This document shows, in pieces, positions 8,313 through 14,441 of a stretch of 32,093 nt of DNA. A program made the translations under genes and the position numbers. The notes under the pieces were generated by a model, which saw only the letters and a program-made list of their open reading frames with translations, had not been told where the DNA came from and made no database searches. Each line of letters opens with the position of its first letter. The first letter of the stretch is position 1. This DNA is from Streptomyces sp. SID11385 (GTDB lineage Bacteria; Actinomycetota; Actinomycetes; Streptomycetales; Streptomycetaceae): positions 1-32,093 of the forward strand of contig NZ_JAAGLR010000491.1 of assembly GCF_010548245.1 (NCBI RefSeq), read 5' to 3'.

Positions 8313-9209
8313 TCAGCCGCTCACCGGCCCCACCGGCCCCACCGGCACATCGCCCCGGAGCGTGATGCGGTGCATGACGCGGTGCTGGTCCCCGTAGTCG
8401 CGGTTGGCGTAGTGGGACGTGGCGCGGTTGTCCCACAGCGCCACGTCGCCGGGCTGCCAGCGGTGCCTGATCGTGTGCTCCGGCTTGGTGAGGTGCGCGT
8501 ACAGGATGTCGAGGATGCCCCGGCTCTCGTACTCCGAGACCCCCGTGATGTGCGAGGTGAACCCCGGGTTGACGAAGAGGCCCCGGCGGCCCGACTCCGG
8601 GTGCACCCGCACCACCGGATGCTCGACGGGCGAGAGATCCGTGAACACCTCGCCCTCCCACACGTTGCCACGCCCCCGCCGTCGCCGCGCAAGGTAGTAG
8701 CCGAACTCCCTGCTCCCGTCGTGCACGGCGGTGAGCGGGTCGACGAGCGCCCGCAGCCCCGGCGTCAGCGACTCGTACGCCGCCTGGCTGTCCGCCCACG
8801 ACGTGTCACCCCCGGTCGGCGGCAGCACCACGGCGCGCAGCACCGAGATCGCGGGCGGCCTCGCCACGAACGTCACGTCCGTGTGCCACACGTCGGCGAA
8901 GCCGTTGTCCTGGCTGTCCAGCGCGTACACCTCCTCCGGCACGCCGCCCGAGTCGTGCACGGGGTGACCGGCCGTCACCTCGCCGAGCCGCCGCCCGAAC
9001 GCGATCTGCGCCGCGTCGTCGATGTCCTGGCCGCGCACGAAGAGCACCTTGTGCGCCACGAGTGCCGCGCGCACGGCGGCGACCTGCTCCTGGTCCGGCC
9101 GGGCGAGATCGATGCCGTGCACCTCGGCGCCGAACCGGGGCCCGAGCGGAGTCAGGCGCAGCCCCGCTTCCGGAGCGGCGCTCCCCACACGGTCGTTGAC
9201 GATGGTCAT
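8313..9209 (-). CDS. TauD/TfdA-family Fe(II)/2-oxoglutarate dioxygenase
   Basis: The 298-residue cytoplasmic enzyme matches the taurine dioxygenase family along its length. Iron ligands are H109 and D111 (DVWHTDVTF) and the distal H266 in WDNRATSHYA. The 2-oxoglutarate-binding arginines are in HRVMHRITLRGD (R277, R281). It would hydroxylate its substrate with O2 and 2-oxoglutarate; in TauD-type enzymes this releases sulfite from sulfonates. Whether taurine, an alkyl sulfate or another compound is used here is open, because no sulfonate transporter lies beside it. The ATG at 9209 has a near-perfect ribosome site (AAGGAGGAAGC). The C-terminus ends in a small Gly-Pro-Val repeat (VGPVGPV) encoded by a nine-base repeat, a likely slippage product. 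Confidence 0.9.
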   Translation of the reverse strand: MTIVNDRVGSAAPEAGLRLTPLGPRFGAEVHGIDLARPDQEQVAAVRAALVAHKVLFVRGQDIDDAAQIAFGRRLGEVTAGHPVHDSGGVPEEVYALDSQDNGFADVWHTDVTFVARPPAISVLRAVVLPPTGGDTSWADSQAAYESLTPGLRALVDPLTAVHDGSREFGYYLARRRRGRGNVWEGEVFTDLSPVEHPVVRVHPESGRRGLFVNPGFTSHITGVSEYESRGILDILYAHLTKPEHTIRHRWQPGDVALWDNRATSHYANRDYGDQHRVMHRITLRGDVPVGPVGPVSG

Positions 9210-9229
9210 CGTGCTTCCTCCTTGTACGG

Positions 9230-9250
9230 GCGGTGCCGGGCCCGCACCGC
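9230..9250 (-). promoter_or_regulatory. Leader hairpin before the dioxygenase gene
   Basis: GCGGTGC (9230-9236) and GCACCGC (9244-9250) form a perfect seven-base stem with a CGGGCCC loop, immediately upstream of the dioxygenase ribosome site (about 9213-9222). It may affect translation or mark an operator; no riboswitch class is recognised. Confidence 0.35.
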
Positions 9251-9818
9251 GTGAGCGGCGCCCCCGACGGCAACGGGACGGGACGGTGCGGGACGGCGCG
9301 CCCGGGCGGGGGAGGGGGCGGGGCGCGTCACGGCGCGACGACCGGCGACGCCTCGATCGGCGGCGTACGGCAAAGGCGCGCGAGGAGCGGGGCGCCGCGC
9401 GCGGACGTCAGGCGGCGGCCAGGACGGGGGAGATCAGCGACAACGACACGAGGCCGTGCGGGGGCGCGGTTCGAGGACCGGGCGGCACACCGACGCTTCG
9501 TGGGTCACGGGGAAGTTGTACCGCACGCGGCCGCGCCCGCACCAGGACGTGTCCAGGCTCCGGGACGGCACGGCGAAGGCACCGCGCCCCTGCGAACGCC
9601 CGCCCCGCCCGGCCTTGAGGCCCCGCCCGCACGAGACGAGACGCTCTCAACCGGCGCGCGACGCGCAGTACCGAGCGTCACCTGCTGTCGTGCTGTGAGA
9701 ACAACACGTAAGGATTCTGTGAGAGCGACCCGCCGCGCGCCGCGCTCGTGCGACATTCCCCGGGACCTGACGGAGCGCCACGCCGCCCACGAGGCGGCGC
9801 CCAGCGAGAGGGCCCCGC
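9251..9818. other. Intergenic region without a supported gene (about 570 bases)
   Basis: This stretch lies between the divergent dioxygenase and endonuclease genes. Open frames here lack good ribosome sites and show arginine/proline/alanine-rich products typical of antisense noise in GC-rich DNA. The last 130 bases are less GC-rich and contain a repeated TGCTGT (near 9685-9700) followed by ACACGTAAGGATTC. That could hold the endonuclease promoter, but no convincing -35/-10 pair was found. Confidence 0.5.
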
Positions 9819-10649
9819 ATGACCACCACCCCCCGCCCCGCCCACCCCGTCCGCAGAACCGCCCTCGCCCTCGCGGCGGCGGCCGGGCTCCTGCTCACCG
9901 CCCAGAGCCTGCCCGCGGCGGCCGACGCCCCCCGCGCCGTCCCCGCGGGCGAGGCCACCGCGGTGGCCGCCGACTACTACGCGAGCGTCGAGGGCAAGAC
10001 GGGCACCGCCCTCAAGAGCGCCCTGCACACCCTCATCAGCGACCAGGACACCGTCACCTACAGCCAGGTGTGGGACGCCTTGAAGAAGACCGACGAGGAC
10101 CCCGCGAACCCGGACAACGTCATCGAGCTGTACACGGGCAAGTCCATAGCCAAGTCCCGTCAGGGCGGCGCCCAGGGCGACTGGAACCGCGAACACGTCT
10201 GGGCCAAGAGCCACGGCGACTTCGGCACCGCCACGGGCCCCGGCACCGACCTCCACCACCTGCGCCCCGAGGACGTCGCCGTCAACGGCGCCCGTGGCAA
10301 CAAGGACTTCGACGACGGCGGCGGCGCGGTCAGCGGCGCCCCGGGCAACTACACCGACAGCGACAGCTTCGAACCGCGCGACGCCGTCAAGGGCGACGTC
10401 GCCCGCATGATCCTCTACATGGCCGTCCGCTACGACGGCGGCGACGGCTTCCCCGACCTCGAACCCAACGACAAGGCGGGCAACGGCTCCGCGCCCGCGA
10501 TCGGCCGCCTCTCGGTCCTCAAGGAGTGGAACGAACTCGACCCGCCCAGCTCCTTCGAAGAACACCGCAACGACGTGATCTTCGAGAGCTACCAGCACAA
10601 CCGCAACCCGTTCATCGACCACCCCGAGTGGGTCGAGTCGATCTGGTGA
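9819..10649 (+). CDS. Secreted endonuclease I (EndA/NucM-type, beta-beta-alpha metal nuclease)
   Basis: The 276-residue product has a signal peptide (RR then a long Ala/Leu core, residues 12-36, with cleavage near AADA) and the endonuclease I fold. Motifs are NREHVWAKS (residues 123-131, with E125 and H126 as metal/general-base residues by analogy with Vibrio Vvn), SHGDFG, DLHHLRP (144-150), ARMILYMAVRYDG and WNELDPPSSFEEHRND. Family members are extracellular or periplasmic nucleases that cut DNA and sometimes RNA without sequence specificity, using magnesium. In a soil mycelial organism it would serve nucleic-acid scavenging or mycelial turnover. The start follows CGAGAGGG. A strong hairpin follows the gene. 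Confidence 0.9.
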   Translation: MTTTPRPAHPVRRTALALAAAAGLLLTAQSLPAAADAPRAVPAGEATAVAADYYASVEGKTGTALKSALHTLISDQDTVTYSQVWDALKKTDEDPANPDNVIELYTGKSIAKSRQGGAQGDWNREHVWAKSHGDFGTATGPGTDLHHLRPEDVAVNGARGNKDFDDGGGAVSGAPGNYTDSDSFEPRDAVKGDVARMILYMAVRYDGGDGFPDLEPNDKAGNGSAPAIGRLSVLKEWNELDPPSSFEEHRNDVIFESYQHNRNPFIDHPEWVESIW

Positions 10650-10679
10650 CCCCACGCCGGCCCTGAGCCGGCTTCTGCT

Positions 10680-10713
10680 CCGCCCGCCGGGGAAACGGTT
10701 CCCCGGCGGGCGG
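10680..10713. terminator. Strong hairpin after endonuclease I, overlapping the next promoter
   Basis: CCGCCCGCCGGGGAA (10680-10694) pairs perfectly with TTCCCCGGCGGGCGG (10699-10713) around ACGG. It is 30 bases after the endonuclease stop, as expected for a terminator. It also ends exactly where the -10 box of the next gene begins, so its dyad could instead, or as well, be an operator covering the -35 region. Confidence 0.7.
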
Positions 10714-10726
10714 TAGCCTCCGCGCA
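10714..10726 (+). promoter_or_regulatory. -10 box for a leaderless transcript of the P1 peptidase gene
   Basis: TAGCCT (10714-10719) fits the Streptomyces TANNNT -10 pattern. With the last T at -7, transcription would begin at 10726, the A of the ATG. No ribosome-binding site is present before that ATG, which supports a leaderless mRNA. The -35 region lies within the large hairpin dyad. Confidence 0.55.
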
Positions 10727-11751
10727 TGACCGCCACCACCACTCCCCGGGCGAGAGACCTCGGACTCGGCGCGGGCACTGTGCCGACCGGGCGCCACAAC
10801 GCGCTCACCGATGTCCCCGGCATCCGCGTCGGCCATGCCACCGTGACGGAGCCGCCGCGCGTGCACAGCGGCGTCACCGCGATCCTCCCCGAAGGCGTTG
10901 GCCCGCACGCCCCCTTGCCCGCCGGGTTCTTCGCGGGCAACGGCTACGGAAAGCTCATCGGCACGACCCAGCTCGCCGAACTCGGCGAGCTGGAGACACC
11001 CCTCCTGCTCACCTCCACCCTCTCCGCGTTCCGCGTCGCCGACGCCCTCGTGGGCTGGGTGCTCGAACAGCCCGGCGCGGAAGACGTCCGCAGCCTCAAC
11101 CCGGTCGTCGGCGAGTGCAACGACGGCCTCCTCTCCGACATCCGCAGCCGCCCGGTCGGCGAGGAACACGTCCGCGCCGCCCTCGCGTCGGCGAGCGCGG
11201 GCCCCGTCGCGGAGGGCTGCGTCGGCGCCGGTACGGGCATGAGCGCGCTCGGCTTCAAAGCGGGCATCGGCACCAGCTCACGCGTCCTTCCGCTCGCCGG
11301 GCGCGACGTCACGCTCGGCGCCCTCGTCCAGGCCAACTTCGGCGGCACCCTGCGCCTCGGCTCCCGTACCGTCACCCCCGCCGATCTCGGCCTGCCCGTT
11401 CCCCCGCCGCTCCCCGACACGGGCTCCTGCGTCGTCGTCCTCGCGACGGACGCCCCGCTCGACGCCCGCCGCCTGACCCGCCTCGCCCGCCGCGCCGTCT
11501 TCGCCCTGGCCCGGACCGGCGCCTCCTACAGCCACGGCTCCGGCGACTACGGACTCGCCCTCACCACCACCCGCGCCGCGGTCCCCCTCGTCCCCGACGC
11601 GGACCTCGACCCGCTCTTCACCGCCGCGCTCGACGCGGTCGAGGAAGCGGTCCTCAACTCCCTGCTCGCCGCGACCACCACGACAGGCCCCCGCGGCGAC
11701 GTCCGCCACGGCCTCCCCGCCGAACGGCTCCTGAGCTTCCTGAACTCCTGA
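10726..11751 (+). CDS. P1 family (DmpA/BapA-type, S58) aminopeptidase
   Basis: The 341-residue product belongs to the self-cleaving N-terminal-nucleophile peptidases related to L-aminopeptidase D-Ala-esterase/amidase DmpA. Landmarks are LTDVPGIRVGHAT near the start, then GYGKLIGTTQLAELGELETPLLLT in two parts, NPVVGECNDG, VGAGTGMSALGFKAGIGTSSR, GALVQANFGG, and GSCVVVLATDAPLDARRLTRLARRA. By family precedent the precursor cleaves itself at the Gly-Ser bond in TGSCVVV, making S234 the new N-terminus and nucleophile. Enzymes of this group remove N-terminal residues from small peptides, and some act on beta-peptides or D-amino-acid amides. No signal peptide is seen, so it is cytoplasmic. It appears to be transcribed alone from a leaderless promoter and ends at a hairpin. 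Confidence 0.9.
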   Translation: MTATTTPRARDLGLGAGTVPTGRHNALTDVPGIRVGHATVTEPPRVHSGVTAILPEGVGPHAPLPAGFFAGNGYGKLIGTTQLAELGELETPLLLTSTLSAFRVADALVGWVLEQPGAEDVRSLNPVVGECNDGLLSDIRSRPVGEEHVRAALASASAGPVAEGCVGAGTGMSALGFKAGIGTSSRVLPLAGRDVTLGALVQANFGGTLRLGSRTVTPADLGLPVPPPLPDTGSCVVVLATDAPLDARRLTRLARRAVFALARTGASYSHGSGDYGLALTTTRAAVPLVPDADLDPLFTAALDAVEEAVLNSLLAATTTTGPRGDVRHGLPAERLLSFLNS

Positions 11752-11793
11752 ACCCCTGGGCCGCCGGGGCCGCCGTGCCTGTCGCTCGGCCGA

Positions 11794-11815
11794 CCCCGGC
11801 CTCGGCGAGCCGGGG
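11794..11815. terminator. Hairpin between the P1 peptidase and TetR genes
   Basis: CCCCGGC (11794-11800) pairs with GCCGGGG (11809-11815) around an eight-base loop, between the convergent stops at 11751 and 11824. It is a plausible bidirectional terminator. Confidence 0.55.
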
Positions 11816-11823
11816 CTCGGGGG

Positions 11824-12411
11824 TCAGTCGTGGGCGAGCGCGTCCCCCAGCGTGTCGAGCCCCTCGCGGAGCAGCGCGGTGAGCGGGACCTCTTCCGCCG
11901 ACGCCTCCTCGGGCCGCTCGTCACCGACCCAGACGGTGAAGGCGGTCTTGAAGACGCCGGCGCCCGCCTCGGCGAGGAGGCTCGCGCGCGGCTCCTCCAC
12001 CCCGCGCAGGCGCAGGGCCCCGGCGAGCACGCGGGTCAGCGAGGCGAGCTTGATCAGCTCGCGCTCCTGGAGTTCCTGCTGCGCGGCGACGACTGCCTGG
12101 CGCCTGCGGGCGTGTGCGCGCGCCCCCTCGAAGGCGGCGCCCAGCGCGTCGAGCCCCGCCGCCAGCGCGGCACGGGGCGAGGCGTCCGCGGGGGCCGCGG
12201 CCACCGCCTCGCCCAGCGCCGTCTCCAGGCTGTGCGAGCCGTCGAAGAGGACTTCCCGCTTGTCGGGGAAGTGCCGGAAGTACGTGCGCTCGGTGAGCCC
12301 GGCACGGGCGGCGATCTGGGCGACCGTGGTCCGCTCGTACCCGTGCTCGCCGTACAGCTCCAGGGCCGCGCGTGCCAGCCGTTCCTTCGTGTGGGGCTCC
12401 CATCTCGCCAT
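11824..12411 (-). CDS. TetR-family repressor of the divergent epimerase gene
   Basis: From the ATG at 12411 the product has 195 residues. The N-terminal helix-turn-helix is typical of TetR proteins (LARAALELYGEHGYERTTVAQIAARAGLTERTYFRHFPDKREVL in overlapping parts), and the all-helical ligand domain follows. I chose this start because a -10-like TAGAAT ends seven bases before it, giving a nearly leaderless mRNA. The longer in-frame extension runs through the operator region. It is divergent from an NAD(P)-epimerase gene, the usual arrangement in which the repressor controls both. Two copies of a 17-base dyad lie in the gap, one over its own -35 region. The ligand is unknown; electrophiles or aromatic compounds are common inducers in this group (inference). 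Confidence 0.9.
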   Translation of the reverse strand: MARWEPHTKERLARAALELYGEHGYERTTVAQIAARAGLTERTYFRHFPDKREVLFDGSHSLETALGEAVAAAPADASPRAALAAGLDALGAAFEGARAHARRRQAVVAAQQELQERELIKLASLTRVLAGALRLRGVEEPRASLLAEAGAGVFKTAFTVWVGDERPEEASAEEVPLTALLREGLDTLGDALAHD

Positions 12412-12418
12412 GAGCCCG

Positions 12419-12495
12419 ATTCTATGCGGTCCCCGTGTCTTGATGTCAGTGACTGCCGTCATGGTGCTAGCATCGATGATGACAGTCACTGACAT
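12419..12495. promoter_or_regulatory. Divergent promoters with two TetR-type operators
   Basis: Two sites fit the dyad ATGnCAGTnACTGnCAT. O2 (12479-12495) fits at every fixed position. O1 (12443-12459) has one mismatch. Because the sites are in opposite orientation, they form a perfect 14-base inverted repeat (12442-12455 against 12483-12496) with a 27-base spacer. TAGAAT (12424 down to 12419) is the repressor -10. TAGCAT (12468-12473) is a possible -10 for the epimerase gene, predicting a start near 12480. O1 then covers both -35 regions and O2 covers the epimerase transcription start. Confidence 0.75.
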
Positions 12496-12524
12496 CGACC
12501 GTGATCATGTTGAGGAGTACCGCC

Positions 12525-13430
12525 ATGCGCGTTTTCGTCACCGGGGCCTCCGGCTGGATCGGTTCCGCCCTCGTCCCCGAACTGCTCGCCGCTGGGCACC
12601 ACGTTCTCGGGCTCGCCCGCTCGCAGGCATCCGCCGAGGCTTTGGAGAAGGCCGGCGCCGAGCCCGTCCTCGGGTCGCTCGCCGACCTCGGCCTCCTCGG
12701 GGAGACGGCCCGCGCCAGCGACGCCGTGGCCCACCTCGCCTTCCGCCACGACATCGCCTTCACCGGCGACTTCGCGGGCGCCGCCACGTCCGACCGCGCC
12801 GCCGTGGACGCCTTCGGCGAGGCCCTGGCCGGGACGGACAAGCCGTTCACGATCGCCTCCGGCCTCCTCGGCGTCGCCCCCGGCCGGGTGGCCACCGAGT
12901 CCACCTGGCCCGACGGCGGCGAGAACCCCGGGTCGGTGCGCGCCGCCACCGCCCGCGCCACCGTCGCCCTCGCGGACAAGGGCATCCGCTCCTCGGTCGT
13001 CCGCCTGGCACCCACCGTCCACGGAGAGGGCGACGGCGGTTTCGTGCCCGGGCTCATCGCCATCGCCCGCGAGCAGGGCGTCGCCGGCTACATCGGCGAC
13101 GGCAGCCAGCGCTGGCCCGCCGTCCACCGCCTGGACGCGGCCCGCCTCTTCCTGCTCGCCCTGGAGAAGGCCCCAGCGGGAGCGGTCCTGCACGCGGCGG
13201 CGGAAGAGGGCGTCTCGCAGCGCGACATCGCCGGTGTGATCGGCGAACACCTGCGTCTCCCGGTCACCTCCATCGCCCCCGCCGACGCGCCCGCGCACTT
13301 CGGCTGGCTCGCCGGCAACACGGCCCTGGACTCCCCGTCCTCCGCCGCCCGTACGAAGAGCCTCCTCGACTGGCACCCCACCGGGCCCGGCCTCCTCGCC
13401 GACATGGCGGCCCACTACTTCACGGCCTGA
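12525..13430 (+). CDS. NAD(P)-dependent epimerase/dehydratase-like extended SDR
   Basis: The 301-residue protein opens with a Rossmann nucleotide-binding loop, TGxxGxxG (T6-G13 in VFVTGASGWIGS), and then follows extended/atypical SDR architecture (DAVAHLAFRHD, IASGLLGVAPG, VVRLAPTVHGEGDGGFVPGL). The canonical YxxxK catalytic pair is not evident; the usual region reads RAATARATVALADKG. It may therefore be an atypical reductase or a redox sensor-like member. The ATG at 12525 has TGAGGAG upstream at the right distance, while the ATG-like codons further upstream lie in the promoter. Its position divergent from a TetR repressor with shared operators says it is inducible, and probably involved in detoxification or conversion of a small carbonyl compound (inference). 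Confidence 0.88.
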   Translation: MRVFVTGASGWIGSALVPELLAAGHHVLGLARSQASAEALEKAGAEPVLGSLADLGLLGETARASDAVAHLAFRHDIAFTGDFAGAATSDRAAVDAFGEALAGTDKPFTIASGLLGVAPGRVATESTWPDGGENPGSVRAATARATVALADKGIRSSVVRLAPTVHGEGDGGFVPGLIAIAREQGVAGYIGDGSQRWPAVHRLDAARLFLLALEKAPAGAVLHAAAEEGVSQRDIAGVIGEHLRLPVTSIAPADAPAHFGWLAGNTALDSPSSAARTKSLLDWHPTGPGLLADMAAHYFTA

Positions 13431-13437
13431 CGCCCGC

Positions 13438-13462
13438 GCGCCGGGGGGCCCACCTCCGGCGC
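13438..13462. terminator. Hairpin terminator after the epimerase gene
   Basis: GCGCCGG (13438-13444) pairs with CCGGCGC (13456-13462), extended by a G-T pair and two G-C pairs, with a five-base loop. It begins eight bases after the stop codon. Confidence 0.6.
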
Positions 13463-13466
13463 TCGC

Positions 13467-13496
13467 ACACGCGAGCGATCCCCGCCCTTCGCGTGT
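13467..13496. promoter_or_regulatory. Inverted repeat upstream of the cupin gene
   Basis: ACACGCGA (13467-13474) and TCGCGTGT (13489-13496) form a perfect eight-base inverted repeat with a 14-base spacer, right after the epimerase terminator. It may be an operator for the cupin gene or a second terminator. Confidence 0.35.
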
Positions 13497-13564
13497 CACA
13501 CGTATTGAGTAACCCTGCAAGCAGGTGACGCGCGGAGTGGGTGTGTGCCTCTACGGTACGGAAA

Positions 13565-13576
13565 GGGCACGTGCCC
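13565..13576. promoter_or_regulatory. Perfect 12-base palindrome before the cupin ribosome site
   Basis: GGGCACGTGCCC is a perfect palindrome about 22 bases before the cupin start. It follows a possible -10 box TACGGT (13552-13557), placing the palindrome at the expected transcription start, a typical repressor position. Confidence 0.35.
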
Positions 13577-13598
13577 CGCGCGAACAAGGGACGCTCTC

Positions 13599-14000
13599 AT
13601 GCTGGATCGCAGAACCCTTCTGATCGGTACGGGCGCCGCGGTGGCCACCCTCGGAGCCGCCGCGACCCCGGCCGCCGCCGAGGACGTGACACGTGTGCTG
13701 CTCCAGGAACACCCCTCGCCGGCCCCCGGCTGGGACACCGCGCAAACCCTCGTGGAAATCCCGCGCGGCGAGGCCTCGGGCCGCCACAGCCACCCGGGAG
13801 TGGAGGTCGGCTACCTCGTACGCGGCGAGGTCCGTATGGAGTTCGACGACCACCGCCCGCCCCTGCACCTGCGCACGGGCGACCCGTTCTTCATTCCGAC
13901 CGGAGTCATCCACAACGCGGTCAACACGGGAGAGGAGACGACGATGATGCTCTCGACCTATGTCGTGGAGAAGGGGAAGCCGCTGGTGACCACCTACTGA
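13599..14000 (+). CDS. Tat-exported small cupin-domain protein
   Basis: With the ATG at 13599 (preceded by AAGGGACG) the product has 133 residues. It starts with a twin-arginine signal (LDRRTLLIG followed by an Ala-rich hydrophobic stretch ending near AAAED), so it is probably folded with its metal and exported by Tat. The mature part is one cupin barrel. Motif 1 is SGRHSHPGVEVGYLVRGEV, with two histidines and a glutamate as metal ligands. Motif 2 is GDPFFIPTGVIHNAVN, with the last histidine ligand. Single cupins bind small molecules or act as dioxygenases or isomerases; no substrate can be assigned. It is a monocistronic gene ended by a clear hairpin. Confidence 0.88.
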   Translation: MLDRRTLLIGTGAAVATLGAAATPAAAEDVTRVLLQEHPSPAPGWDTAQTLVEIPRGEASGRHSHPGVEVGYLVRGEVRMEFDDHRPPLHLRTGDPFFIPTGVIHNAVNTGEETTMMLSTYVVEKGKPLVTTY

Positions 14001-14031
14001 GCCGGGCGGAGCGACCGGGGGAGATGAGTGT

Positions 14032-14071
14032 GGCGGGCTCGGCCGCTCCTGAGGGAGGGGGCGAGCCCGCC
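14032..14071. terminator. Hairpin terminator after the cupin gene
   Basis: GGCGGGCTCG (14032-14041) pairs perfectly with CGAGCCCGCC (14062-14071). An inner CTCC/GGAG stem (14046-14049, 14054-14057) can form within the 20-base loop. It starts 32 bases after the stop codon. Confidence 0.7.
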
Positions 14072-14127
14072 GTCGTCGTCTGCCTGACGGTGTGTGAGGG
14101 GCGTGTGGCGCCCACGTGATGCGAAAA

Positions 14128-14177
14128 GCGCATGGAGCATAGTCCAAGCGAATGCCTCATGTGCGGCGTGCTAACGT
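14128..14177 (+). promoter_or_regulatory. Candidate promoter and repeat pair for the Tap-like operon
   Basis: TAACGT (14172-14177) is a TANNNT -10 box whose last base is seven before the GTG at 14184, predicting a leaderless transcript. Upstream, GCGCATGGAGCAT (14128-14140) and GCGAATGCCTCAT (14148-14160) share GCG-ATG---CAT and are 20 bases apart, about two helical turns. That is a plausible pair of binding sites for the small Xre-type regulator encoded first in the operon. Confidence 0.45.
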
Positions 14178-14183
14178 GTGGGG

Positions 14184-14441
14184 GTGATGAGTTCGCTGAG
14201 TGATCGCCTGCGAGCGGCCGTCGTGGCGGTCATGTTCCAGACCGGGGAGTCGCAACGAGACCTCGCGACGGTCCTGGGGATCTCGCAGGGACAAGTGAGC
14301 CGACGTCAGTCCGGCAGCGCAGCATGGTCGCTGGACCAGTGCGACGTCCTCGCCGCGCACTGGGGCGTCGACGCCCTCGATCTCCTCGCGGGCCCCACGC
14401 GCGCCTGCGAGGCGCTGCCCGAACGGAACGCGGTCCGGTGA
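14184..14441 (+). CDS. Small Xre-type helix-turn-helix regulator
   Basis: The product has 85 residues from the GTG at 14184, or 84 from the ATG at 14187. It contains a helix-turn-helix of the Xre/Cro kind: SQRDLATVLGISQGQVSRRQ, followed by WSLDQCDVLAAHWGVDALDLL. This matches the small regulators found on Streptomyces plasmids and next to replication genes. No ribosome site is visible, but a -10 box is placed for a leaderless mRNA starting exactly at 14184. The stop codon overlaps the next gene's start (GTGA at 14438-14441), so the two are translationally coupled. It probably represses the operon and thereby sets the amount of the downstream telomere-like proteins (inference from position and fold). 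Confidence 0.75.
   Translation: MMSSLSDRLRAAVVAVMFQTGESQRDLATVLGISQGQVSRRQSGSAAWSLDQCDVLAAHWGVDALDLLAGPTRACEALPERNAVR

Noticed and set aside
9408-9485. Possible short leader peptide on the minus strand ending LVSLSLISPVLAAA, upstream of the TauD-like gene
   Set aside because: It loosely recalls the small leader peptides before Streptomyces sulfur genes but lacks the usual RHVDL...C pattern, has no good ribosome site and ends 200 bases from the gene.
12412-12495. N-terminal extension of the TetR gene
   Set aside because: It would be translated through the operator and promoter region. The start at 12411 matches the family and has a suitably placed -10 box.
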